Positions 19,149-28,011 are shown, counted from the first letter of the stretch. The stretch is 64,000 bases of DNA from Kluyvera georgiana ATCC 51603 (GCF_001654985.1 NZ_LXEU01000078.1:62001-126000), one strand, 5' to 3'. Translations and numbers: made by a program. The notes: generated by a model from the sequence alone, not told the origin.

Positions 19149-20573
19149 CTAGATTATTTTTCGCATCTTATTTCCCCCGGACTGGCCTGCTAACGTTGCC
19201 CATATTGGCTGCAACGTGGTGAACGCGCGACGCAGCGTTTCGTCATCCAGGGTGAAGGGGAGACGTAAATTTCGCTCGCCGCTCCCGGCCAGACCAAAAC
19301 GCGTTCCCACGCCAATATGAACCCCGCTGCCTTCCGCGCGTGCGGCAAAACGCGTCGCCATCATTTCCGGTAGTTCAACCCAAAACGACAGCCCGCCCTC
19401 CGGCATCCTGAATTTCCACTGTGGGAAATACTCCTGCATCAGCGAGGCGCACATGTCGCGGCGGGCTTTCAGTTGATGACGTCTTGCGGGCAGCAGAGTA
19501 CTTTCGTTTTCCAGTAGCCAGCAGGTGGCCAACTGTTCCAGCAGCGGCGAACCTAAATCCAGGGTATCCCGGGTCTGAATCAACGCGGCAATGGTTTGTG
19601 ACGATGCGCGGATCCAGCCCAGCCGTAATCCGCCCCAGAAGCTTTTGCCGGTTGAACCCACGCTAATAATCGGCGCCGCGCGGTTAAAGGCCGCCAGCGG
19701 AGGCGGCGGCGGCGCGTTGTACCATAAATCGACCATGGTTTCGTCAACCACCAGCGTCGTGCAGGTGCGGGCCGACAGGTCGGCAACCGTCTGGCGCGTG
19801 GCGTGGTCCATGCATTGCCCGGTGGGATTTTGAAAATCGGGCATCAGATACGCCAGGCGCGGAGCGGTCTGCGCAATGATCGCCGCCAGTCCGTCGGTAT
19901 CCCAACCCCGGTCCGGCAGCGGCAGGGCAACCGGACGACAGGACGCGCCTTCAATGGCGGAAATCGCCAGCGGATAGGTGGGCGTTTCCACCACCACCCG
20001 ATCGCCCGGCCCGGTCAGGTAGCGCAGAATCAGCGCTAGCCCGCTGACCGCACCGTTGACCAGCATAATTTCATCGGCGTGAGTGGCCAGACCGCGAGCG
20101 GTGTAGCGCTGGGCAATCGCCTCGCGTAACACGGGCAGGCCATGCTGATCGTAACCTGTCGTGGCAAGGTACTCCGGCAGCATCGATAGCGCGTGGCTAT
20201 AGGCCTGATGGATTTCTGCTCCCGCCGCCAGCGCGGCGGTAGAAAGATTCAGCGTTGGGGCGGCAGTTAAGCGCGGCGTATGCCGTTGGTTCTCTCCGGC
20301 TAGTCTCACCGTCGACCCACTGCCCTGGCGACTCTGCACGTAACCTTCATCACGCAGCTGCGCCAGCGCGCTGGCAATGGTCGTACGGCTAACGCCCAGC
20401 GCGCTGGCGAATTCGCGCTCGCCTGGCAGACGGGTATCCAGCGGCAGTCGGCCATCAAGAATCAGCAACCGCAGCGCATCGGTAAGCTGGCGCCAGAGCG
20501 GCGTGGAGGAGGGGCTTTCCTGCCACTGGCCGAGCAGGCGAACTAATGATTGGGTGGCAGAACGTCGACGCAT
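19149..20573 (-). CDS. MocR-type regulator (GntR-HTH/aminotransferase fusion, YczR-like)
   Basis: A 474-residue protein with an N-terminal GntR-type winged helix (about residues 20-95, LPGEREFASALGVSRTTIASAL) fused to a fold-type I aminotransferase-like domain. The PLP lysine is expected in SVGSTGKSFWGGLRLGW. MocR proteins use PLP as a sensor. The gene is divergent from a YczE-like membrane protein gene, as with Bacillus yczR-yczE, and probably controls it. The start at 20573 keeps the complete DNA-binding domain. Confidence 0.85.
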   Translation of the reverse strand: MRRRSATQSLVRLLGQWQESPSSTPLWRQLTDALRLLILDGRLPLDTRLPGEREFASALGVSRTTIASALAQLRDEGYVQSRQGSGSTVRLAGENQRHTPRLTAAPTLNLSTAALAAGAEIHQAYSHALSMLPEYLATTGYDQHGLPVLREAIAQRYTARGLATHADEIMLVNGAVSGLALILRYLTGPGDRVVVETPTYPLAISAIEGASCRPVALPLPDRGWDTDGLAAIIAQTAPRLAYLMPDFQNPTGQCMDHATRQTVADLSARTCTTLVVDETMVDLWYNAPPPPPLAAFNRAAPIISVGSTGKSFWGGLRLGWIRASSQTIAALIQTRDTLDLGSPLLEQLATCWLLENESTLLPARRHQLKARRDMCASLMQEYFPQWKFRMPEGGLSFWVELPEMMATRFAARAEGSGVHIGVGTRFGLAGSGERNLRLPFTLDDETLRRAFTTLQPIWATLAGQSGGNKMRKII

Positions 20574-20663
20574 CAGAGCAGTCCACTTTTTAAAAACTGG
20601 TCATTAATCATAATGCCATTTTTGTCGATGATGAAAGCATCAATACGACAGGCAGAGGTATTT

Positions 20664-21293
20664 ATGTTACGCCGACTGATTCAGCTTTATATCGGATTAA
20701 TACTTTACGGCGTCTCGACTGCCGTTTACGTGCGCGCCAACCTGGGAGCCGACCCGTGGAACGTTTTTCACCTGGGCGTTGCCGGACTGGCATCGATGGA
20801 TATTGGCATGGTGATGATCCTCACCGGAGCGGCGGTACTGTTGCTGTGGATCCCGCTGCGCCAGCGTCCGGGGCTTGGTACCATCAGTAACGTGATTGTG
20901 CTCGGGCTGGCGGCAGACGCGACGCTGTCGCTAATGCCACCGCTGGAATCACTCTGGCTACGAGCCGTGCTGTTGCTGCTGGCGGTGGTGCTGAACGCGC
21001 TGGCCACCGGGATGTATATCGGCGCAGGGTTTGGCGCGGGCCCGCGTGACGGCCTGATGACGGGGATCTACGCCCGGACCGGCTGGCCGATCCGGCGGAT
21101 TCGTACCACTATCGAAATCTCGGTGTTGTTGATTGGCATTGTACTGGGCGGCGCGTTTGGCATCGGTACCGTGCTGTACGCGCTGGCGATTGGCCCATTG
21201 ATCCAGATTTGCCTGCCGTGGTTCCAGCTACCCCGCGTGACTCCGCCAACTCTGATTAACGCTGATCCTAACGGTATCAGACCCGCGCGCTGA
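20664..21293 (+). CDS. yczE: YczE/YitT-family membrane protein
   Basis: A 209-residue inner-membrane protein with about five membrane segments, beginning MLRRLIQLYIGLILYGVS. The family motif GADPWNVFHLG and a second GAGPRDGLM mark the two halves. It is perhaps a small-molecule permease, with no biochemical role established. The ATG at 20664 follows GCAGAGG. Upstream in-frame ATGs lie in the promoter region of the divergent regulator. Confidence 0.82.
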   Translation: MLRRLIQLYIGLILYGVSTAVYVRANLGADPWNVFHLGVAGLASMDIGMVMILTGAAVLLLWIPLRQRPGLGTISNVIVLGLAADATLSLMPPLESLWLRAVLLLLAVVLNALATGMYIGAGFGAGPRDGLMTGIYARTGWPIRRIRTTIEISVLLIGIVLGGAFGIGTVLYALAIGPLIQICLPWFQLPRVTPPTLINADPNGIRPAR

Positions 21294-21356
21294 TGCCATG
21301 TTGGGCAGCGATAGCGGCGACGCAAGGCAGGATGATGCAGATTCTCCTGTCTTATA

Positions 21357-22922
21357 TCAAGTAGCGTGCGCCCGGAGATTGTTCTCCGCCCAGAGAATAA
21401 AGGCCTCTTTCGGTAAGGCTTTGCTGTAGAGCCAGCCTTGTCCGAACTGAACGCCGTGCTCTTGCAGCCATGCCTCCTGGCAGGTGGTCTCAATGCCTTC
21501 GGCCACGATATTCAGCTGTAGCGTTTTCGCCATCTCGATGATGTAGGGCGTCACCTGCGCGTACTCCAGCGCATCAACGAAGGATTTATCCAGTTTTAAG
21601 GTATCGACCTCCAGATCCTGAAGATAGCGCAGGCTGGAATAACCGGTACCAAAGTCATCGATATAGATTGCGTGTCCCGCCTGGCGGTAGGCGTGAATTG
21701 CCGGCAGCGTGGTTTTCGGGTCGGCAAAGCCGCGCTCGGTCAACTCCAGCGCCACCTGCTGCGGCTGTACCTGCCAGATTCGCAGCTGCTGGTGTAGCAG
21801 AGTTTGTAGCACCACCGACTGAAAATCAGCGACTGAGAGATTAATCGATACGTGTATATCAGGATGCAAACTTAGCCATTTACCCAGATCGCGGAAGACC
21901 GTTTTGACGACGTTTTCGGTCAGTGCGGTAATGAGCCCGCATTGTTCTGCAAGTGGAATAAAAATCTCCGGTGAGAGATAAGTGCCGTCCGGTTGTTTCC
22001 AGCGTGCGAGCGCTTCACAGCCCACCACTTTACCGTCGCTTAGCGACACGATGGGCTGGTAGTTAACGGTAATATCGGCGTTGTTCAACGCATCCTGCAT
22101 TCGCTGTTTTGGTGATTGCAGGCGTTTCAGCACCCGCAGAATCAGCCAGCAGGCAAGCAGGCTGATGACCATGCCCGCGGGAACCCAAATCATCAGTTGG
22201 TGACGTAAACGCGCCGACAGCGGGAGGGTGGACGACCAGGTCATAATCGTCACCTGTATTTCGGGGAACTGACGTACGGTGTAGACGACGTTGTTGCTGG
22301 TCAGCGATGACAGATGTTCCTGCTTGATACGCTGCCAGGCCTGTTGGTCGAGCGGCGCGCTGCTGGCGAGCACGCGGTTGTTAAGGGTGCTGATCAGCGC
22401 GACCTGGGTGGTCGAGTTGGTAAACGGAATGATGTCAATAAACGAGACAGGATCGATAATCACCATATGGTGTTCAGAGGCGAATGCCGCCATATAACGC
22501 TGAATGCCCAGATCGTTCCTCTCGGTGTACCAGGCGCGATAGCCGGCGGGGATAATGCGGTCCGGAGGGGGGAAGGTAAAACCGGTGCCGTTACTTTCCA
22601 GCGACGAACATTGTACGGTATTGCCATTGAGATACAGTACTTCCTGGATATAGCGCCAGGAGTAGGAGAGACGGCGCATGGCCTGCAGGTGTTCCGGACC
22701 ACACCCGGACACGTTGAGTGAATCCATTTCCCGCAGCGCGCCTTTTGCCTGATTCATGACCTGCTCGGTGCGAATAAATACCCGGGAGGCGTAGGTCTCC
22801 TGCTCATCGATAAACTGATTGTGCGCTTCTCGTTGGGCGAGCCAGACACTTAGCAGTATCGGCAAGAAAATCGCCAAAATAAGCACGCCGGTTATCAGAC
22901 CGACCAGATGTCGAGTTGTCAC
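21357..22922 (-). CDS. pdeB: Cyclic-di-GMP phosphodiesterase with CSS and EAL domains (PdeB/YlaB-like)
   Basis: Membrane-bound phosphodiesterase of 521 residues (E. coli PdeB 516). Membrane segment 1 is at residues 8-28. A periplasmic CSS-motif domain follows, with Cys in VSGCGPE and QCSSLES, whose disulfide state controls activity in this family. Membrane segment 2 is near 240-262, then a cytoplasmic EAL domain. Catalytic motifs are present: EALAR, SINLSV, ELTERG, DDFGTG, KLDKSFVD, AEGIET. It is the ylaB position of E. coli, though several residues diverge, so the orthologue call is strong but not absolute. Confidence 0.88.
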   Translation of the reverse strand: MTTRHLVGLITGVLILAIFLPILLSVWLAQREAHNQFIDEQETYASRVFIRTEQVMNQAKGALREMDSLNVSGCGPEHLQAMRRLSYSWRYIQEVLYLNGNTVQCSSLESNGTGFTFPPPDRIIPAGYRAWYTERNDLGIQRYMAAFASEHHMVIIDPVSFIDIIPFTNSTTQVALISTLNNRVLASSAPLDQQAWQRIKQEHLSSLTSNNVVYTVRQFPEIQVTIMTWSSTLPLSARLRHQLMIWVPAGMVISLLACWLILRVLKRLQSPKQRMQDALNNADITVNYQPIVSLSDGKVVGCEALARWKQPDGTYLSPEIFIPLAEQCGLITALTENVVKTVFRDLGKWLSLHPDIHVSINLSVADFQSVVLQTLLHQQLRIWQVQPQQVALELTERGFADPKTTLPAIHAYRQAGHAIYIDDFGTGYSSLRYLQDLEVDTLKLDKSFVDALEYAQVTPYIIEMAKTLQLNIVAEGIETTCQEAWLQEHGVQFGQGWLYSKALPKEAFILWAENNLRAHAT

Positions 22923-23017
22923 AGCCAGTCCTTATCCTGGGCAAATTACGACAAGTATACCTGACAATCCAGACGGTTATTACGCGAAATCGCTTCGTTT
23001 GTTCAAATGACGGCCGC

Positions 23018-23689
23018 TTAGCGCCGATGCGCCAGTGAACGTACCAGTCTGTCGCCACCCATCTGCACGGCCTGTACCATCAGCACCAGAATCAGCACGG
23101 TGCCGACCATAATCTGATCGTTAAACCGCTGATAACCGTAGCGAATGGCTAAGTCGCCCAAACCGCCCCCACCGATAACGCCGGCCATTGAGGAGAAACC
23201 GATCAGCATCACGATGGTGAGCGTGGTGGCAGCCAGCAGCGCGGGCAATGCTTCGGGGAGTAGCGCTTTGGCGATGACGTGCCAGACGCTGCCACCCATC
23301 GATAACACCGCTTCAATCCGCCCGTAGTCCACTTCATCCAGCGCGTTTTCCGTCAGGCGAGCGAAGAAGGGAAATGCGCCGATGGTAATGGGCACAATAG
23401 CCGCGGTGCTGCCGAGCGTGGTGCCCACCAGCAGGCGGGTAAAGGGGATCAGCGCAATCAGCAGGACAATAAACGGCAGCGAACGACCGGTATTGATGAT
23501 GGCACCCAATACAGCGTTAAGACGCGGCATCGGCACCAGCCCATGACGGCGCGAAATAAACAGCAACACGCCCAACGGCAGGCCAATCAGCACGGTGAAC
23601 AACACGGCCAGCCCGACCATGTACAGCGTCTCCAGCGTGCCGTTGACCAGCAGCGGCCATAAATCTTCCCAGCTCATGCGACTATGCAC
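23018..23689 (-). CDS. MetI-like ABC transporter permease
   Basis: A 223-residue inner-membrane permease of the methionine-uptake (MUT) family with about five membrane segments. Its EAA-type loop is near [28 protein letters not shown]. The GTG at 23689 has AGGAG 6 nt upstream and starts inside the end of the ATPase gene. An ATG at 23677 would give an ATGA overlap instead. It is the last gene of the oxygenase/importer operon. It resembles MetI (217 residues), but the substrate need not be methionine. Confidence 0.88.
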   Translation of the reverse strand: MHSRMSWEDLWPLLVNGTLETLYMVGLAVLFTVLIGLPLGVLLFISRRHGLVPMPRLNAVLGAIINTGRSLPFIVLLIALIPFTRLLVGTTLGSTAAIVPITIGAFPFFARLTENALDEVDYGRIEAVLSMGGSVWHVIAKALLPEALPALLAATTLTIVMLIGFSSMAGVIGGGGLGDLAIRYGYQRFNDQIMVGTVLILVLMVQAVQMGGDRLVRSLAHRR

Positions 23690-24465
23690 AATTGTCTCCT
23701 GTCGAGGCCATGACGCGCCAGGAAGCGGCGCTCTTCATCGCCATCCCCCAGCAAAATATCGCGCAGGCGCGACCACGGAGAGGCCAGCAGATCGGCAATT
23801 TTGCCACTCTCCTGTAGCTCGCCGCCTTCCAGTAGCGCCACGTGATCGCAGAGATTTTTCACCACTTCCAGCTGGTGGGTAATCAGGACAATCGTTAGCC
23901 CAAGCTGGCGGTTAATGGTTTCCAGCAGCGCCAGCACGCTGGCGGTGGTTTCAGCGTCGAGCGCGCTGGTCGCTTCATCGCACAGCAGTACGTCGGGTTC
24001 CGCCGCCAGCGCGCGGGCAATGCCCACGCGCTGTTTTTGGCCCCCGGAAAGCTGGGAAGGGAAGGCGTCAGCCTTGTCGCTCAGTCCCACCAGCGCCAGC
24101 AGTTCGGCGACGCGTTGTTGCCGCTGCGCTTTCGCGATGCCGGCAATTTCCAGCGGCACCGCGACGTTGTCAGCGACGCTGCGGGCGTGTAATAGGTTGA
24201 AGTGCTGAAAAATCATGCCGGTGCGCAGACGATGGGCGCGCAGCTGCGCCTTATCGTACTGCGTAATATCTTCTCCGTTGAACAGGACGCGGCCCGCGCT
24301 GGGCTGCTCCAGTAAATTGAGGCAACGAATCAGGGTACTTTTACCTGCGCCGCTGCGCCCGAGTATCCCGTAAATCGCCCCTTTCGGAACGCTAAACGAC
24401 ACGTTGTTGAGTGCCGGTTGGCCGCCTCCGGCATACTGCTTGCTCAGCCCTTCAATGACGATCAT
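23674..24465 (-). CDS. MetN-like ABC transporter ATPase lacking the C-terminal sensor domain
   Basis: A 263-residue importer ATPase. It has Walker [10 protein letters not shown], signature LSGGQKQR, Walker [12 protein letters not shown] and switch histidine ITHQLEV. E. coli MetN has 343 residues because of a C-terminal ACT-like (NIL) domain that binds methionine and shuts transport down. That domain is missing here, so this importer cannot use the known trans-inhibition. It overlaps the binding-protein gene by 4 nt and the permease gene by 16 nt. Confidence 0.9.
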   Translation of the reverse strand: MIVIEGLSKQYAGGGQPALNNVSFSVPKGAIYGILGRSGAGKSTLIRCLNLLEQPSAGRVLFNGEDITQYDKAQLRAHRLRTGMIFQHFNLLHARSVADNVAVPLEIAGIAKAQRQQRVAELLALVGLSDKADAFPSQLSGGQKQRVGIARALAAEPDVLLCDEATSALDAETTASVLALLETINRQLGLTIVLITHQLEVVKNLCDHVALLEGGELQESGKIADLLASPWSRLRDILLGDGDEERRFLARHGLDRRQLCIVA

Positions 24466-25268
24466 GATTTCGGGGCACTAACCGGAATAACCGAGCCGTT
24501 GTAGTGCTGGCGAATAAATTCCGCCACCTGCGGCGAGGTCAGATCTTTAGCCAGCTCTTTGATGCGCGGATCGTTAGCTAACTGCGGGTTGGTGACCAGA
24601 ATATTGGCATATGGGTTATGTTCGGCGCTCTCCAGCCCCAGCGCGTCTTTCGCCGGCGTCAGCCCAGCTTCCAGCGCGTAGTTACCGTTGATTACGGCCA
24701 GGTCGACGTCATCCAGAGAGCGCGGGATCTGCGGCGATTCCACTTCCAGAATCTTCAGCTTATGCGGGTTCTCTACGATATCTTTTGGCGTTGCCAGCGT
24801 GGTGGCCGGGTCGGTAAATTTGGCCGCGAGCTTAATCAGCCCTTTGCTTTGCAGCAGGAACAGCGCGCGGCTCAGGTTGGTGGTGTTGTTGGGTACCGCC
24901 ACGGTAGCCCCTTCCGGCAGCGACTGCAGATCTTTGTGCTTGTGCGAATAGATGCCCAGCGGCTCAATGTGTACCGTCGCGGCGACGGCGAAGGTTTTCC
25001 CCAGCGCCTTTTCCTGATCTTTCAGATACGGCACATGCTGGAAGTAGTTAGCGTCGACATCGCCGTTGGCCAGCAGTTCGTTGGCGTTAACGCCGCTGGT
25101 CAGCTCAACGATTTTCAGATCCAGCTTCGGATCCTGCTTTTTAATAAAGTTAAGGATTTCTGCATGTGGAACCGGGTCAGCAGCGATGCGCAGCGGCTCG
25201 GCAGAAGCGCTCCAGGCCAGAGAAAGAGACAGTGCAACCCCTGCCAGTTTGAATGCGGCATGTTTCAT
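24462..25268 (-). CDS. NlpA/MetQ-family periplasmic substrate-binding protein
   Basis: A 268-residue binding protein. Its N-terminal signal peptide ends [10 protein letters not shown] and has no lipobox cysteine, so it should be a soluble periplasmic protein rather than a lipoprotein like E. coli MetQ. Family features include [24 protein letters not shown] and the ligand-pocket segment [12 protein letters not shown]. The start at 25268 follows AAGGAAAC. A longer frame to 25301 overlaps the upstream oxygenase gene. It feeds the ATPase/permease pair encoded downstream. Probable ligands are methionine-like or other organosulfur compounds, not shown. Confidence 0.88.
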   Translation of the reverse strand: MKHAAFKLAGVALSLSLAWSASAEPLRIAADPVPHAEILNFIKKQDPKLDLKIVELTSGVNANELLANGDVDANYFQHVPYLKDQEKALGKTFAVAATVHIEPLGIYSHKHKDLQSLPEGATVAVPNNTTNLSRALFLLQSKGLIKLAAKFTDPATTLATPKDIVENPHKLKILEVESPQIPRSLDDVDLAVINGNYALEAGLTPAKDALGLESAEHNPYANILVTNPQLANDPRIKELAKDLTSPQVAEFIRQHYNGSVIPVSAPKS

Positions 25269-25293
25269 GGTGTGTTTCCTTATTGTTTTAGTG

Positions 25294-26325
25294 TCAGGCA
25301 ATCAGTTGTTCGCTGCGGGCGCGCAGCACGTCACGGTAATAACGTTCCGCCACGTCCGGGTGGGATCGCAGGCGGCCTTTCAGATAGTTCCAGCCCACAT
25401 CGCGCAGCAGCGGATTCTGCGGATCGCTTTGTGGCCCGTTGGCTTCACGCGCCAGCGTTTCAGGCAGCGAGTAAACCGGCACTACGGCGTCCAGCTGAGC
25501 GCCGAGGAAGAAGGCGATAGACAGGCGCTGCTGATTGGCGGGCGGCGTCACCACGCGATGGACGGTGGCGCGCAGGTAGCCGTTGGTCGCCAGCTCCAGC
25601 AGTTCGCCAATGTTCACTACAAAGCTGCCGGGCAGCGGGACTGCATCGATCCACTGACTCTCGCTGACCTCCACCTGTAGACCTTTCTGGTCATCCTGGA
25701 GCAAGAAGCTCAGGAAGCCGGAATCTTTGTGCGCGCCAACGCCCTGAGTGCTGTTCTGCGTCTCCTGCTGGCCAGGATAACGAATCAGCTTGATATGTTC
25801 GTTCGGCTTTTCGCCGTACAGGGTGTCGAAGGCTTCCGGCGGCAGCTGGAGTGACTCAGCAAAGGCGCGCAGCAGCGTCATGGCCATCTCGGTCATCGCG
25901 CGTTGCCATTGCAACAAAACCGGGCGCAGCGTTGGCAGCGCTTCGGGCCACAGGTTTGGCCCCTGTAATTGCAGCCAGCGCGGATCGTGTTCCCGTAGGG
26001 TAATCGCCTGGCGTTCCGCGCCGATATCAAACTGTTCACGCCAGTCCGGTTGCCCGCGGGTGAGCTCGGCGGCGCTGCGGTTGTAGCCGCGAAAATGGGG
26101 TGAGTGAATCATCGCCACCTGCTGTTTTTGTTCGTCGGACAGGGCGAAAAAGCGGCGGGATTCAGACTGTAACGACTGCTGTAGGGCGTCGTTGATGCCG
26201 TGATCGGTTAAATAAAAAAAGCCAACGTCGCGGGCTGCGTGGCGAAGCTCTTGCAGAAATTCAGCGCGCTCAGATGGCTGATGATAGCGGGCCAGGCTGA
26301 GGATTGGCAGGGTGGTCAGACTCAT
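25294..26325 (-). CDS. 2-oxoglutarate/Fe(II)-dependent oxygenase, isopenicillin-N-synthase-like
   Basis: A 343-residue cytoplasmic enzyme. An N-terminal DIOX_N-type region (ILSLARYHQPSE ... FFYLTDHGI) precedes a 2OG-Fe(II) oxygenase core with iron ligands His and Asp in GAHKDSG and His in ATVHRV. The Arg that binds 2-oxoglutarate is in QQRLSIAFF. The ATG at 26325 has GGAGAG just before it, and an ATG at 26337 is also in frame. It is the first structural gene of the NlpA-type importer operon, 25 nt before the binding-protein gene, which suggests the imported compound is its substrate. A poly-cysteine leader ORF overlaps its start. Confidence 0.85.
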   Translation of the reverse strand: MSLTTLPILSLARYHQPSERAEFLQELRHAARDVGFFYLTDHGINDALQQSLQSESRRFFALSDEQKQQVAMIHSPHFRGYNRSAAELTRGQPDWREQFDIGAERQAITLREHDPRWLQLQGPNLWPEALPTLRPVLLQWQRAMTEMAMTLLRAFAESLQLPPEAFDTLYGEKPNEHIKLIRYPGQQETQNSTQGVGAHKDSGFLSFLLQDDQKGLQVEVSESQWIDAVPLPGSFVVNIGELLELATNGYLRATVHRVVTPPANQQRLSIAFFLGAQLDAVVPVYSLPETLAREANGPQSDPQNPLLRDVGWNYLKGRLRSHPDVAERYYRDVLRARSEQLIA

Positions 26326-26401
26326 GGTGCTCTCCATTTTGCAGATGAATGCCGTGGTATTCAGGTGGTGCGAATGCGGGATGACAACAACAGCGCTGCA
26401 T
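26270..26401 (-). CDS. Putative cysteine-rich leader peptide (uORF)
   Basis: A 43-codon ORF missed by length cut-offs. Its product begins MQRCCCHPAFAPPEYHG, with three consecutive TGT codons at positions 4-6. The start at 26401 has a perfect AAGGAG-type site (AGGAG at 26409-26413) spaced 7 nt, stronger than that of the oxygenase gene. The ORF runs past the oxygenase start (26325) in another frame and ends with TGA at 26270, about 55 nt inside that gene. A small hairpin (26346-26363) lies between the Cys codons and the oxygenase ribosome site. This layout fits cysteine-dependent translational control. Expression is not shown. Confidence 0.6.
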   Translation of the reverse strand: MQRCCCHPAFAPPEYHGIHLQNGEHHESDHPANPQPGPLSSAI

Positions 26402-26457
26402 GGGATATCTCCTTTGGGTTAATGGAGACAGACTGCCCGATGGCGGAGGAGGCGACC

Positions 26458-26482
26458 AATAACGTTATTTTCTAATTTAGAA
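26458..26482. promoter_or_regulatory. Two adjacent perfect palindromes upstream of the leader ORF
   Basis: AATAACGTTATT (26458-26469) and TTCTAA-T-TTAGAA (26470-26482) abut each other about 57-80 bp before the leader ORF. AT-rich dyads of this kind are plausible sites for a LysR-type activator such as CysB or Cbl. That identification is a guess. Confidence 0.4.
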
Positions 26483-26520
26483 CTGCGGGAGGGTCTGAGC
26501 TTTTGCGGAATTTTGCTAAA

Positions 26521-26543
26521 GCGCACGGCACAAGGCCGTGCGC
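26521..26543 (-). terminator. Hairpin after ganK
   Basis: The 9-bp perfect stem GCGCACGGC / GCCGTGCGC lies 13 nt after the ganK stop. There is no long T-run on the minus strand, so termination may be inefficient. Confidence 0.55.
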
Positions 26544-26555
26544 GCGAGAAGGGGA

Positions 26556-27665
26556 TTAATGCTGATTCGGCGCGGCAATATCTGCGCTGATGCGCAGGCC
26601 ATCTTCGTCAAAGATCATGCAGTGCTGGTTATCGAAGGCGAGGTCAATTTGCTGCCATGGGCGGAAATGAACGTCCCCCGGCAGCAGAATTTTCACGTTA
26701 TCGTGGCCGTAGCACTGACCGAACAGATAGGTATTGTTGCCAAGACGCTCGACCACTTCACAGTTAAAGGCCAGTACCGTCCCGCTTGTGGTGTTGGTTG
26801 AGAGATGCTCCGGGCGAATGCCCAGCGTGACGGTGGCGCCCGGCGTGAGTGGGGTGGTCTCTATAGCCAGCGTCAGCGTATGTTGCTGGGCGAGTTTCAC
26901 GGTCAGCGAGCCAGGCTGCCAGTCGGCAACGGTAGCGGGCAGGAAGTTCATCTTCGGTGAGCCGATAAACCCGGCGACGAACTTATTGATCGGATTGTAG
27001 TAAAGATCCATCGGTGAACCCATCTGCTCAACCTTACCGTAGTTCATCACCACGATTTTATCGGCCAGCGTCATTGCTTCGACCTGATCGTGGGTGACAT
27101 ACACCATGGTGGTTTTCAGCTCCTGGTGCAGGCGCGCAATGTGCAGACGCATATCCACGCGCAGTTCGGCGTCGAGGTTTGACAGCGGCTCATCGAACAT
27201 AAAAACGCGAGGGTTACGCACGATGGCACGCCCAATGGCCACACGCTGACGCTGGCCGCCGGAAAGTTGCTTTGGTTTACGATCTAGCAGGTGAGAAAGT
27301 TGTAGCGTTTTGGCGACCATTTCGACCTGACGACGAATATCGTCTTTCGGCACTTTGTTCACCTTCAGGCCGTAGCCCATGTTCTCGGCGACGGTCATGT
27401 GTGGGTAGAGGGCGTAAGACTGGAATACCATCGCCACACCGCGGTGCGACGGCGCGACATCGTTCATGACTTCGTCGCCGATCAGTACTTCGCCGTCGCT
27501 GACCTCTTCCAGCCCGGCAATCATCCGCAGCAGCGTTGACTTGCCGCAGCCGGATGGGCCGACAAACACGGCAAATTCGCCGTCTTCAATATCGAGATTG
27601 ACATTATGCAGCGTGACGGTGCTGCCAAAGCGTTTTGTGACGTTCCTCAGTCGGATATTAGACAT
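26556..27665 (-). CDS. ganK: ABC transporter ATPase of MalK/UgpC type (galacto-oligosaccharide import)
   Basis: A 369-residue ATPase with Walker [10 protein letters not shown], signature LSGGQRQR and Walker [15 protein letters not shown]-terminal OB-fold regulatory domain (about residues 235-369) is typical of sugar-importer MalK proteins. It is divergent from ganEFG and should energise that permease. Gene names follow the Dickeya (Erwinia) chrysanthemi gan locus, which has the same set of functions. A MalK-like regulatory role is possible. Confidence 0.88.
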   Translation of the reverse strand: MSNIRLRNVTKRFGSTVTLHNVNLDIEDGEFAVFVGPSGCGKSTLLRMIAGLEEVSDGEVLIGDEVMNDVAPSHRGVAMVFQSYALYPHMTVAENMGYGLKVNKVPKDDIRRQVEMVAKTLQLSHLLDRKPKQLSGGQRQRVAIGRAIVRNPRVFMFDEPLSNLDAELRVDMRLHIARLHQELKTTMVYVTHDQVEAMTLADKIVVMNYGKVEQMGSPMDLYYNPINKFVAGFIGSPKMNFLPATVADWQPGSLTVKLAQQHTLTLAIETTPLTPGATVTLGIRPEHLSTNTTSGTVLAFNCEVVERLGNNTYLFGQCYGHDNVKILLPGDVHFRPWQQIDLAFDNQHCMIFDEDGLRISADIAAPNQH

Positions 27666-28011
27666 CGACGTTCCCCGAAGTTGTTAACCTTTGCCTGCCG
27701 TTGGAGGAGGGCCGCTGAATGTCATTTGTGTATTACGTATTACAATTCAGTCAGGCGATGCTCAACAGCGTAAAAATCTTGGAAAGACTATAACTTCCGC
27801 TAATTACGTGCCCTATATCGATGTTTCATTTCTGCAATCACGATCACACAACTCGCAGTTGTTAGTGGTTTTATCATTACTCAAAGCGTAGCGTATAACA
27901 AAGTAAAGGCGGCCGAGTAACTCGGTGCTAAAAAAGCATTATACGTATCACAGCGTTCTGTACCCTGTAGTCAAAAACGATAAATTGTTACACCTTCACA
28001 TGAGGTTGATA
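27666..28011. promoter_or_regulatory. Divergent ganK-ganE control region
   Basis: A 346-bp AT-rich intergenic region between the start codons of ganK and ganE. It contains a CRP-like site (27833-27848), two TATTAC copies 7 bp apart (27731, 27738) and TGTTACA (27986-27992). Related motifs occur in the ganL-ganR region. No gene is visible in it. Confidence 0.6.
27833..27848. promoter_or_regulatory. Candidate CRP site
   Basis: TGCAA-N6-TCACA (on the other strand TGTGA-N6-TTGCA) matches one CRP half-site fully and the other at three of five positions. Catabolite control is expected for a sugar locus. Confidence 0.5.

Noticed and set aside
26239-26475. 78-codon plus-strand frame over the leader/oxygenase start
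   Set aside because: Antisense to both the leader ORF and the oxygenase N-terminus. No ribosome site or domain.
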